Assembly (NCBI GenBank): GCA_028554645.1
Contig: JAQOOI010000018.1
Span: 744,001 to 808,000 of the forward strand
DNA from: Omphalotus guepiniiformis
Lineage: Eukaryota; Basidiomycota; Agaricomycetes; Agaricales; Omphalotaceae
Length of the DNA stretch: 64,000 nucleotides
Reading direction: 5' to 3'
Made by a program: the position numbers and the translations under genes. The first letter of the stretch is position 1; each line of letters starts with the position of its first letter. The notes beneath the pieces are model-generated. The model did not search any database, was not told where the DNA came from, and worked only from the letters and a program-made list of their open reading frames with translations. This document shows positions 22,796 through 33,418 of the stretch, in pieces.

Positions 22796-24507
22796 AGAAT
22801 GACTCCCACTCGGTCCAACACTCAACTCACCCTCTCCCCCACCCTCACCCCAAGGCAATCCCTGTCCCTCACTCGCCCTGATGACAGGATCTGACCCAAA
22901 TTCCTCTTCAATTATAGTGGATATAACACCAGGACCAGGCGCAGCCCTGAACTCATTCATTGTGCTAGCTTCTAGTCTGTTCCCGCTGAGGCTTTGGGCA
23001 CCGCTAGAATGTTTGTACTCCCATTCACGGATGTGGAGGAGGAAGCGCGCTGTCAGGATGCCAGAGAGGCTGTGGGGGAGGTGGAGGTGGGTGTGTGATT
23101 AGTATTTGCGGGGTGTGGGGCATGTGATAGAACGTACGTACGGAAGTGTAAAGGCGTTGAGCATTCTTTGAAAGAATCCAGACTGTTGTCATTATCAGAT
23201 ATGTCCGTGTTGCAGGGTCGGAAAGTAATAACACACCGGCGCGCGCTAGAGAAAACATTGATTGGATCTAAGGAAGTCCAAACAAAGAAAACTTGCAAAA
23301 AGGACTCACATAATTAAGAATTACTGCAGGCGTTGTGAAAAATGACACGATACTGCGGCGGTAATCAGCACCCTCACCAAACATCTGAATATTACTTGTA
23401 CTCGCCTGAAGTACATGATTCCTTTGTAGGTAGCAATTAAGCAACTCTCCTTCAGCCAACTACCCCGGCTATCCGGGCCATAAGAACACAACCCACCTTG
23501 TTCGAATATCATGTACAGGATCCCCTCCTTCTGCGTCTTCCAAGAACAATTGACGACTCTAAACGCTTGAATGCTCCGGAAGGAAGTGAGGACTACAGAT
23601 GAAAATTCGAATACTACCATGAGGATTGATAAGAGGTCATTCGCTGCACATAAATTGAGGCTGAGTCTCGATGAAAACATTGCTAGAGGGGGGGGGAGGT
23701 ATTCACCCCTCCATTCACATAAAACAATGTTAGATCTCATTACAATTGATGAGAAGAGCGGAACACGCATACTGACATTTGCGTACTCGATGACCCGCCA
23801 CATCTAAGTCCTCGTAGGTGAGTCTACCAACAACAACAAGCAGTCATATGTAGTGATCAGTGTGAAGACAAGAAAGAAAGAAAGAAGCAAAAGGACGTAC
23901 AATATCAAGCGCAAAACAAGCTAACCCTAAACCCGCAAGGTACGCCAGAACGAGTCGATTTTGACCCCAAACAGCGTACGTCCGTCCCGTAAAAGTACCT
24001 GTGTACAAACGCACGCATTAACCCAACAATCACCAAACCGCCGAACCAACACGAAAGACCGGCCGTTGAACGTACCGATAACAGCCGCCCTCCCAAGAAC
24101 ACTCAACACCCCAATACCCTTATACCAAGTATCACAACTACCAAGACTACCAAGTTTATCTGAAATCGCCAAAAGATACAAGACATTCCCAAGGAGTGAA
24201 TATCGACAGAGTATGTAGAGGTATGTTGATAAGCGGACTTTGGAGTTCCAGATGTATTTGATTTCGAGCGGTAGAGTTAGGACGTAGTCGTACCAGATTA
24301 GTGCTAGATTAGTGAAGAGAATTCATTCGTTATAATCAATGATGTCGATGAGCATTCGTGTGTGAGGGGAGCAAGACGTACCGATGCTTGACCATTGGAT
24401 ATAGAATTGGAGGTTACTTGAGTATTATGTATGGCAGTGAGTTTATTGAAACATATGTCTCAGACGGAAGAAACGTACTGTGTTGCAACATGACTAGCAG
24501 AAACCAT
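22778..24507 (-). CDS. DUF6533 multi-pass membrane protein, copy B
   Basis: Paralogue of the gene at 16.2-17.9 kb with the same exon plan. The start MVSASHVAT is at 24507. The DUF6533 core, the loop VLGRAAVIGT, the helix NDLLSILMVVFEFSSVVLTSF, the segment QAFRVVNCSWKTQKEGILYMIFEQ and the tail VISTIIEEEFGSDPVIRA can be recognised. The region near 23.3-23.5 kb (YRRSIVSFFTTPAVILNY) equals the penultimate helix of copy A. I found no certain disabling change, but some exon ends are ambiguous and the tail is shorter than in copy A, so partial decay cannot be excluded. The 3' end overlaps the edge of the inverted coiled-coil fragment. Function unknown. Confidence 0.75.
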
Positions 24508-25857
24508 TTTTCAGTCAGTTTTCAGTGGTCTGTAAAAATTCAAGTTGGGAAGTACGACTGACTCTTGTACATCCTTATATAGACCCACACTCCCCTAACT
24601 CCAAAAAAGAGAACATCCCATCCCATCCGTATTTGTGTCCATTTCTGGTTCCACATAGCCTCGGCGTCCGATTCTACCGACCTTCCATTTCACAACGCAC
24701 CACGCCACCACGTATCACGCACACTGTACCAAAGAAAGCATAAGCATCTCTTTGTTACTGTATAAGTATTGGGATTAGGAGTTTGTCATATGTATCGCCG
24801 GGCTATGACTAGCGCTAGTACTTAGCGCCCTCATCCATAGATTAGCTTTGATACACCAAATCTGTAACGCCACAGTACCCAGAAAAGATACCGAGTCCGC
24901 ACATAGCCCGTGGAATTGCGAGGAGGAATCCATGGACGAAAAGACTCGAAGTTGCTTGCTGCCTACCGAATAAAGTAGTAGCGAACCGTAAACTGGTGGA
25001 GTACGTACCTTGGAGATCATCACTTGCGAAGGAGGGGAGGAACTGTCAAGGTATGTGATTCATTCCTGGAATCGTGTTACGACGAGCGGGAATCAGGATG
25101 ATGAGTGGAACTATAATCGCAGCATGAGAAGCGCGCGCCGCGCCTACCTTCCACGGAGCTACGCACGCATATTCGTCCGATTCAGGAAACCAAAAAAAGG
25201 GACTGAATCATGCCAGACGCGGAGCATCAGCGGGAATCGGAGATCTAGAAGCAGAGGCAGAGGAGGTGGCATTGTTATTGACAGACAATGCAAAGTTTTG
25301 GAATCATAGAGGATTCACATTGGAGTTCTTGATAAATTGCGAATACTAGACGCTCGGTGAACCCAAGCCAACAGTAACAGAACAAGTATCTTTCAATTGA
25401 GTCAGCAGCATATGATCATTTCGAGGTAATGTCCTTGATTTGATGTAATTGGGATATGTAGCGTCATACCGCGAACGAACCACAAGAGACACTGGCCCTG
25501 AGTACATCTCGGTTCTTGTTCATCTGAAGCCAGTTGACCATAAGCCATGGGATCGCGCAGAACAATAGAAAAAATATCGAAAACACAGCTCACGACGTCT
25601 TTCAAAACGATTACCGACCGTTTTCTTTAGGTTGCTGCGCGCGCAGCAACTCCAGTTCGAACGTTCCGTTTGGCTTGTAATGTCCTTGGAATTTGAATCT
25701 AAAGCATGTATGCATTCCTGTACATTAATGATGATTACGCCTCACAGCACCAGTGTAGTTGAATTATCACGAAAATGAAGCAAAAGTGAATTTATACCCT
25801 CCCCGTTAACCGTCAACCGTCAACCGTGGTCTGCGCTTCTTTCTTGATCCCGAGTCG
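24508..25857. other. Intergenic part of duplication copy B
   Basis: Counterpart of 17928-19240. No gene is supported. It presumably includes the DUF6533-B promoter and the coiled-coil gene terminator. Confidence 0.5.
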
Positions 25858-27681
25858 TCATTCACCCTGCTCGTCCGACTCATCCGAATCATCCAACGGT
25901 ATGAATCTTCTACCCTCCCGCTAAAGGACAACGATCCAACATTAGTTTCGAGATAAAGGTTCTAGACAACCCACTCACGAAAGGCGAACGTCTTTGTCGT
26001 AAGGTCGGCGGTACAGGAATAGGAACTCCAACAACAGGTAAAGATCGCGCTACAGATTCACGGGTCACTCTTGATATCGTAGGTGTACCGCCAGTACTAC
26101 CTGGTTTCATGGGAACCTGAACATTCGTATAAATTGTCGGTGGAATAGCCGCGGGTGTGCGTGGTGTATTTTGGAAGCGTGAGTTCGGATTCAGTGGAGT
26201 AGCGGGAATTTGACGGGCAGGGAAAGTCGGTATGGTAGTGAATTGAGCCCTGTTCTTCAAGTGGAGCTCCAATGCAGGTGAGGATGAGGTAGGAGGCCGC
26301 GACAAAGCTCCATCGGTAACAGACACAGTTGGGGAGCGATCTGTGTCTCTTTTGAATGGTGAACGACCAGCAATGCGTGAATTCGGGTGCGAGAGTCTTG
26401 ATGAAGGGGTGCAAGTGACAGCAAGAGAATTTTGACATTTTTCCTGAAATGCCTGGTGTATAGGCTCGTGATAATTAGGTTTATTATTGCTTTTTGAGTG
26501 AGAGGATGTAGGACGATTAAACAGAGGAAGGTCAGCAAGTGGACGTCGAGGAGTGCTTGAGTGACGAAAAGACAAAGAAGGTTCCCGAGCAATCAACGAT
26601 GAAAGCGCGGAGGACTTGGTTGCTGCCGTTGAAGACACGTCTCGGGAATTGTTAACCTCAGGATATAACGCAGATGACTTTCGAGCTAGTGGACTCTGGC
26701 GTTCGGTTCGGGGCGAAGGAACCGCGAAGATTTGGGATCGCCTAAAAGCTTGCACATTTTCACTTGCTTGGTTTTCATCCAGCCGTTGTCGTTTTCTACT
26801 GTGCGAAGACGGCGTTGCATTTCTTTTTCTTGTCTCCGTATCTTGTCCGGACACCTTCCGCGCTAGCTGAAGCTTCCGTATAGGAGAGATGGTGTTAAGT
26901 TGAATAGAATCCATAGACTTGGACAGAGATTCGTATATAGTATTTCGAGCGGCTTCAATATGGAGAGGAAGTGCTTGCAGAAGAGGCAAAAGAGGAGTAA
27001 GCGAGGTAATGATAGAGCACTGTTGGTCTTGAAGTGCTTGGAGTGCTTGCATCTGGCTTTGCAATACTTGTGAATGCGTCTGGTGGAACTGCACAGGTGC
27101 ATTAGCCTCTCGGAAGGCAGATATACAACTGAAGAACATGCCATTTGTATCGCATCTATGCGTTTGTCAAGCCCTTCAATCCGAAGCACGAGGCCTTGAC
27201 GTAACTCTTCGAGTTTGTCTGCTTGAGCTGGTACACCAATAGACTTTTTGACTTCGGTTTGACTTCGATTAACTACAAATGATCCTTGTTTGAGAACAAA
27301 ACGCACAAGAAATTATTCCCGAGACTCACCAAGGTCTACAATCTCGCCAACAAGCGTCTCATGCTCCTCCTTGAACAACGTCTTCACTGCGGTGATCTCG
27401 TGCTTCGCTTCATCAATCCTGGAGGTGAGCCTATCCACTCTTTCCCCAAACTTTTGTAGATTTGCTTGTGTATCGTGTAGCAATATGCGAGTGGATGTAG
27501 CAGATTTATCGACAGGTGCCACAGGCGGAAGAGGAATGTCCTTGTTGGTTGGATTTACGAGATTGTCTTTTCGTAGCAGATGAGCCCATAGAATTGAAGA
27601 TGCAGGTGGACGCCGTTCTTGGCCATCCTCGAGCCTTGAAGTAATTATCTTGCTCTTGCTGCTCGAGCTTGAAGCGTTCAT
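25858..27681 (-). CDS. Coiled-coil protein with low-complexity, basic C-terminal region
   Basis: I do not recognise the family. Start at 27681 (MNASSSSSKSK). Exon 1 encodes a predicted coiled coil (LQKFGERVDRLTSRIDEAKH, HETLVGEIVDL) up to a GT donor near 27330. Exon 2 continues it (ADKLEELRQGLVLRIEGLDKRIDAIQM). A 53-bp intron with a GC donor (27089-27141, gcatgt) is then needed to keep frame into FHQTHSQVLQSQMQALQALQ, a heptad-like helix. About 300 residues of Ser/Pro/Arg-rich sequence follow, with a KRQRL basic patch and many SP/TP sites. A last intron near 25930-25975 leads to an acidic tail (FIPLDDSDESDEQGE) ending at 25858. A nuclear or cytoskeletal scaffold is possible but is inference. 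Copy A of this gene is destroyed. Confidence 0.72.
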
Positions 27682-27866
27682 GGATGTTTATGCAAAAGAC
27701 ACGGATGGCTATTTCCGGAAACGGTCCGGCCGGGTCAAAGCAAACTAAACCTGAACTAAACAGTAAAAGGAAGCCTAGAGTAACATTATTAATGATACAG
27801 CGTACTAAAATACAGCAGTAGTCCTAGTGTGTATGCGATGTCAATAGGTATCAATGCGATAGATGG

Positions 27867-30800
27867 TCATAGAGGGGGAAGTGGTCTTCGGCATTGCGGA
27901 CAAATGTTCTGTGGGGTCATTTTCAGACATGGGGAATTCAATACTGCACAATAAGGAAAAGACACACCTTGATAGCGAGCCACTGGTTTAAAGTGGATGT
28001 TAAGTGGTTGATTAGAGATTGATTCTGTACAGGATACTATGATGACTTACATGTTCAAGACATTCTGTATGCTATCGAAGAACAATTTTAGCTATGAAAA
28101 TTCAGGAGTAGCCAGACGTGCAACTTACAAATAGATGATGACACGGAGCCAAGCTATAATTCTTCCTCGTGACGGCGCTCCCAACACCCTTCTGTACAGC
28201 GTCGAAAATCCAACCAGGAGGCCGAGTTCCGGACCCAGCATCCCCCTGCCCTTTTCTTTTCCCGGAACCAGGTTCCGCCCCAGAAGCCTTGACATCCCAT
28301 TCGTCAGAAACTTTTTCGTTGTGTCCTCGTAGTAGAGGATCGACGTGAATAGCGTCCATACAAATGGAGCAATCACCCAGACTTTGCTCTGGTGACTCCG
28401 AGTCAGGAAGTGGCAGTAAGGGATGATAATCATAAGTGTTGACTTCTGCGAACTGATACTGACTTAGTGTAGGGTTAGTATTGAGTATACTGCGAGCATT
28501 ACCTGTTTGGGTAAAAAGAATGCGGGCCCGAGATATTCTTGCAGAACCAGAACGAGAGCTTGAAAGCAAACGAAGGCAGCGAGGAAATAGGACCATTCTA
28601 GCAAAACTTTTTTTAGTCCTATTCGTGTCAAAGTCCGAACACAAGCACTCACGCCGTGGTTCAACATCCAGCACGTTCCTAGGGCATACCAAAAAGTCTA
28701 TCACGTCCAGAAAACGTCAGTATATGGCGGAGCTGCAGCATGAACACGAACTTACACATCATGAGATACAGTCGGCACAAGGTAGTCCCAACTATATACT
28801 CCTTACTTAGCCCGCTACTCCGACCTCGCCTAATAGACCTCACAATCTGGGGCAGCCAGATGCACGAGTACGTCAATCCGAGAAACAACAGCGTAAGCGT
28901 CGGCGACAGGATGATTCGGACGATCGAGGACAAGAAGATGAACAAGGTAATATCTATAAAGTCGTCAGCGAGCACGAGATGCATGAGGGGAACAAGGTAA
29001 TATACAATCTGGCTTGAGGGTCTGACCTTACTTGCTGCCAAAAGAACGTCCAGAACGACATGCTCTGAGCGGGAGTTGGAGTAGCTTGAGTGGTGGGAGC
29101 TGGAAGGGTGGTGTTTTCGGCATTGGCAGCGCTGTCCTGGGCAATCACAGGATCTGCAGAGGGTGCACTATTCGGCGGAGTAGCCGCAACTGGTGGTGTT
29201 GGGACGGCCACAGCAGGCGGTAGAGGCGGTGACGGTGTTAGATTCTCGGGCAGCTGTATTTGATAAATATTCATCGAGAATTGCTAAATGTGTGAAGCGT
29301 CAGTAGTGATCGTGTAAAAGGGAGAAAGTGTCGTATACGAACCGCTTCATACATAAATGTTATGCAGGCGAGGAAGGAAGGAGCGACTAGAGAGAGTGAC
29401 GGCCTTCCTTCTGCAAGGACGGCGAATGTGATATGTCCAGCAAAGGACACAGAGTCCACTGTAGCTTGTATAAGGAATGTATATCTCGACACACGAGAAA
29501 TACCAGAAGGGGTAGAACTGCGTGCCATTTGACGAGTGAAAATTATAATCAAGATAAGGTATGCAATGGCGGCAGTTCCTGCATCTTATGCAGACAATAT
29601 GTTAGCACACACTCGGCCTCCCGGAAAAATCGATGTCCTACTCATATGTTGTGACCTTGCGGAAGAACGTCTTTGATCGTAAGCCCTCCATATTGGTAAT
29701 CTCGTACAGTATACCACATTCCTTGCTCAACAGGATTGCTTTCATGGATAGTCTGGGCGGAGAAGCCACATGTACACCGGTAGGCTTCTGCAGCTCTTCC
29801 TCGTATGCATCCATTGTGTTCTCGGATAGATTTACTGAATCAAGTTGGGAAAAGAACAAAAATGGGCAAGCTGTTTGAGGGGGATCATCTAAATTGAAAT
29901 TAGTATGGCCAAGGATGAAGATGAACTTTTCGCTCACCATTTGAAGGCTCCTCAATTATTCCAGCATCAATCAAGTTCTTCAGTTTCGCGATTCGCGCAT
30001 TAAGCTCTGGTTCAATGAGTGAGAGTGTCGAGTTCCTGGATTCATCGGGGACTAGGGACGGTAGAAGGCGAATATCTAGGTGGTAGCTATATTTTATAAG
30101 AATACGCTACTTCACCGTTGACAACTTATCTCAACTCACCCGCTTGGCCCTGCAAAGCCGAATATGGTGCCTTTGTTGATAAGGTGAATACCCTCGAGTT
30201 CCAATCTCAAGTCTTCCGCCGTCTGAGCATTTGTAAATTCGATCCTACCCTATTTATTCTTATAAGCTCAGACCGGCTAGGGAGACAAAGTGAAGACGCA
30301 CATGAACCAATGCAACCTTCTCAGAAGATTCAGAACTAGATGGTGGTAGTGGTAATTTCTCGACAACGCTGAATGCTACTTTCTCGGAAGCAGTCCAATT
30401 CCACGTTCCAATCGTTTGCACGACTTCGGTTGAGTTTTGGTTGACATCCTTCATATAGTCTTCAATCAGAGATGACCATGAGGTCTCGCTAGTAGAGTTC
30501 TTCAGATGTTCAGAAGTGATATTATGGAGCTTGAGATTGCCATGAATGAAGCCAGTGATATTGGAATAATAAGTTGAACGCGTCGTGTCGAGTGTCCCAT
30601 TATTGGGTAAGAGTACATCCATTAAAGGAGTAAACACTGGATTCCTATCGGCCTGTCAAGCAAGGGTTGTTCAGTTGCTACATCGGTGTAGCGAGGAAGT
30701 ATGCTTACTAGACTGAAATTCGATTCAGTGCCGTTCATCCAAGCGCTATAATTTGATAGCTGGTATGTCAGATTCTGTAGAGCCTCTTGATACTGATGTC

Positions 30801-30942
30801 TAGCCAGAAATTCCTCTCCGTTGTGACTAGTGAGCAGTAACAGCATTAACAATATGAACAGGACTGAAGGAAGTGAGCTTCGTTGTCTCTGAGTCCGTGC
30901 GGCCCCAATTCCAGCCTCCTCTGCACGTCCAGGATCCTCCAT
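27867..30942 (-). CDS. TUL1: Transmembrane RING E3 ubiquitin ligase (Dsc1/Tul1)
   Basis: Golgi/endosome membrane E3 of the Dsc complex, which ubiquitinates membrane proteins and in other fungi activates SREBP. The start MEDPGR at 30942 is followed by a single N-terminal hydrophobic helix (SVLFILLMLLLL), then the family motif ARHQYQEALQNLTYQLSNYSAW and a lumenal domain with many N-x-S/T sites (MNGTESNFS, TGFIHGNLKLHN). Multiple helices follow from about 29.6 kb, with a Pro/Ala/Thr-rich cytosolic loop at 29.1-29.25 kb. The C-terminal RING is assembled from four exons: CSICMDAIHVDP to APCHHLF, a 21-nt exon (HTECLEH), a 15-nt exon (WLAIK) and NICPQCRRPLPPL-stop at 27867. It has a divergent neighbour NNF1, 198 bp away. 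Confidence 0.93.
27968..27982 (-). other. 15-nt micro-exon of the TUL1 RING domain
   Basis: Encodes Trp-Leu-Ala-Ile-Lys in phase 0, between introns 27909-27967 and 27983-28050, both GT-AG. The residues sit exactly where RING-H2 domains have the conserved Trp before the last C-P-x-C. Confidence 0.87.
28051..28071 (-). other. 21-nt micro-exon of the TUL1 RING domain
   Basis: Encodes His-Thr-Glu-Cys-Leu-Glu-His in phase 0, between introns 27983-28050 and 28072-28128. It supplies the H-x2-C zinc ligands of the RING finger. Confidence 0.88.
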
Positions 30943-31140
30943 AGTGAGAAATTGATGTTGAAAGAATCTCGCAAGCTTGACCAAGTCAAGCAGCTTCACC
31001 GAGACGGAAGCAGCGCTGACCCTGCTATTCTCTGAGGTCGCTGTGAGTGTGACAAAAGGGTGGGCTATGTGTCACACATCACGAGACTCAATAGCAGCGT
31101 TGTGACCTGTCACGGGGCGCGCAACCTCAAACGTGAATGA
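30943..31140. promoter_or_regulatory. Bidirectional promoter between TUL1 and NNF1
   Basis: 198 bp separate the two start codons on opposite strands. The interval must hold both core promoters and 5' leaders. No TATA box is obvious on either side. Confidence 0.6.
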
Positions 31141-31965
31141 ATGTTCAACCAAAGTGGTAGCATTCGCTGGACTCATTTTCAGTCTGCTGTTCAAACTGCA
31201 GTGCAGCGCTCAGCGCATAAATGGACGTAAGTGACCTTCTCATCTTGCTTCCTTTGATTTTCACTCAAGCTTTTCTGAACCCAGTTTCGAGGACTTCACG
31301 CAATGCTTTCCATTATACGTTGAAGAGGATAAGAATGGAGCATCAACGACTTTCAACTCAATCTCTGACTACATCGAAACTCAAAGCTTGGTAAATCTCG
31401 CGTGTCTATCTCGTGTTTCTGGCGCGATCTGAACTTGTTCTTGTTCAGCGCGATTTAGAGAAGATCTTTCAAGAGTACAATGTCCGAGAAAACATTGATA
31501 CCCTACATCGAATCGTGGGTGAGGCCAAAGAACGGAAGAAGAAAGGCATTTCGGGAAACGATGTTTGGAAGGAGGACCTCGATCCACAAAGTGCTGTCTC
31601 CGCCAGGACTGTCCCTGTGTTGGAGAATGAGGCCAAGAGATTGCGCGAGTCTCTTGCGACAGTGAGTTTGTCCTGTCCTTTTGGTGGCTCCTCTAACCCT
31701 CTAACTTATTCTCGTAGATCGAAGCGTCCAATCTTGAACTTCAATCTGAAATAGAAGAAAATGTAAAAGCTACAGATGAAGCTGATGCTCAGGCATCTGC
31801 TCTATTCGACAAACTTGATTCTGTATGTCGTCAAATGTCATTCACGACCCATTCTTGACGGTTTATTGACAGGTTCTAAAAGAGTGGGAGAAGATTTCTG
31901 CCACTAACATTGAGGAATGGAGTGTACATACAGCAGAGACTGTCCAACACGTTCGTCCAGCATAA
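31141..31965 (+). CDS. NNF1: Kinetochore MIND/Mis12 complex subunit Nnf1
   Basis: Component of the four-protein Mis12 (MIND) complex that links inner kinetochore to Ndc80. Exon 1 (31141-31226) encodes MFNQSGSIRWTHFQSAVQTA. After an intron (31227-31284), exon 2 gives TFEDFTQCFPLYVEEDK, which matches the Nnf1 family N-terminus. Intron 31391-31448 joins to RDLEKIFQEYNVRENIDTLH, the Nnf1 signature, followed by a Lys/Glu-rich coiled coil through two further introns. The C-terminus HTAETVQHVRPA ends at 31965. Length is about 200 residues, usual for the family. The start was chosen because only this ATG is in phase with the exon 2 frame. Confidence 0.87.
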
Positions 31966-32130
31966 GGGCTTTTCCCCTACATTTCATTTCATTTATCATC
32001 AATTTCTTGAGTCTGCCTATCTTTCGGAAGTTGATCAATCATTGTAGTGCATAGTATGTATATTTATACAAGTGACGATGGGTGTTCATAGGACACCTCT
32101 ATATATTCTACGAGCCATCGTGCAGACAAT

Positions 32131-33303
32131 CTATCCTTCTCGCTTCCACCCCATCCACAGAGCATACGGTCTGTCTACCACCCCATCGCCGCCTTTGACT
32201 CTCCATATCTCCCAGCCACCCATGTTCAGCCAACGCTCCAAAAACTCCCTAACGACATCTTCAGCACGCAACTCCACCATGACCAAAACCGTTGTCAAAT
32301 TCGGAGTAGCCAAGTAATCGATTGTCTCCACAAGAGGTGGAAGGAGCGAGGGGTGATATATACAATCAACAATAAGGAGAAGATCGATAGTTTCGAACTG
32401 GAAATACCGAGATCGGGTATGTGAGGGCGTCTTCTGCAGCTGGATCCAATCGAGGGCTGTGAGGTCGATATTAGAGGCATCGGGCCACTGAGGGAAGTTG
32501 AGGACGACATTCTTTTGTATAAGGGGTACCAGGTCTTCTATGTCCGTCACTGTATATTGCCGTACCAAAGGAGAAAGGGCAACACCAAGAATCCCGGTAC
32601 CAGCGCTGCATCACAATTGTCATAATAATACTGGCTCGCTACGAGTGCCGAAACTTACCCAAGTTCCAATAAGTGAGCTTGTTTCAACTTATCAAAATCA
32701 AATAAGAACGGAGTTGATGTAGACGGAAAATGCGCGTGCTGAAGCATCATTTGAGCAAAGTCGACACTAATGTTCAGTGCTCAGCGTTCACAAATGCCAC
32801 AAAATTAATTGTACGCGGACAAATACCTGGCTTTCCATACGACACTTCCCGTATCACCCTTGCGGCTGCGAAGAGCGGTCTTGTCCTGAGCAATCTGTAT
32901 TTCTTTCTCGAGCACTTGTGCTTTTTCTTCATGCTGCGTTTTCCGTCCTTTGCGAGATCTTCCAGACGCGCGACTCGGAGACTCATGTTTCACAGAAGAA
33001 GCCCCCGACGTTGATGTTTGATTCGTCAGTTCAAATTTGATGGAAAGTAGATCCTTGTGCGAGGAGACATGTCCTAGCCCACGAAAGCCCGCCTCTGTAT
33101 CAGAGATTCCGCTACTTTGCGCCAGCAGCTGCGAATATAGGATGAAAACCTGAGCCGGAGGTTTGAGACTCGTTAACTTGGAAAATATAAAGATCCGCAA
33201 ATCAGCATATCACCTCCTCGTCTGCGTCGAGAACCTGTTCAGATCCAGTAGGAAGTCGACAAAGACCGTTGCATACAGTAACAACTTCTGGGATGTCCGA
33301 CAT
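32131..33303 (-). CDS. SAM-dependent protein-lysine methyltransferase-like protein (METTL21/EFM6 group)
   Basis: Class I methyltransferase of the family that methylates lysines of translation factors and chaperones. Exons encode, in order, MSDIPEVVTVCNGLCRLP (start 33303), a hydrophilic Lys/Arg-rich insert (KHESPSRASGRSRKGRK), GDTGSVVWKA (conserved W-x-A of the family), HLLELGAGTGILG (SAM-binding motif I, near 32.6 kb), VTDIEDLVPLIQKN (motif II region with acidic Asp), ALDWIQLQ, then LLIVDCIYHPSLLPPLVETI (the D-C-I-Y block replacing DXXY of the family), and a C-terminal MVELRAEDVVREFLERW. The substrate cannot be told from sequence. The start codon is 115 bp from the rhomboid gene start on the other strand, so they probably share a promoter. 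Confidence 0.8.
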
Positions 33304-33418
33304 AAAATTGGATCATGAAGCACTGCCGGATTACGACGCCCGGCAACTCCAAGCCCTAACCCTAAAATCACTTCTTTCTTAATGGCTCATTATAGCCTCA
33401 GCTTGGAACTTCATCCCA

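Larger units (their letters stand above)
22778..26540. repeat. Segmental duplication, copy B
   Basis: Partner of 16237-19840 in the same orientation. It carries a DUF6533 gene and the 3' part of an intact coiled-coil gene. Exons are better conserved than the spacer, where many indels separate the copies. Confidence 0.88.

Noticed and set aside
26097..26592. Alternative minus-strand frames in the coiled-coil gene
   Set aside because: They overlap the long exon in another frame and have no independent support; Ser/Pro-rich coding DNA often leaves such open shadows.
29032..29223. Plus-strand Gly/Ser/Trp-rich open frame
   Set aside because: It is antisense to the Pro/Ala/Thr-rich loop of TUL1 and is explained by that composition.
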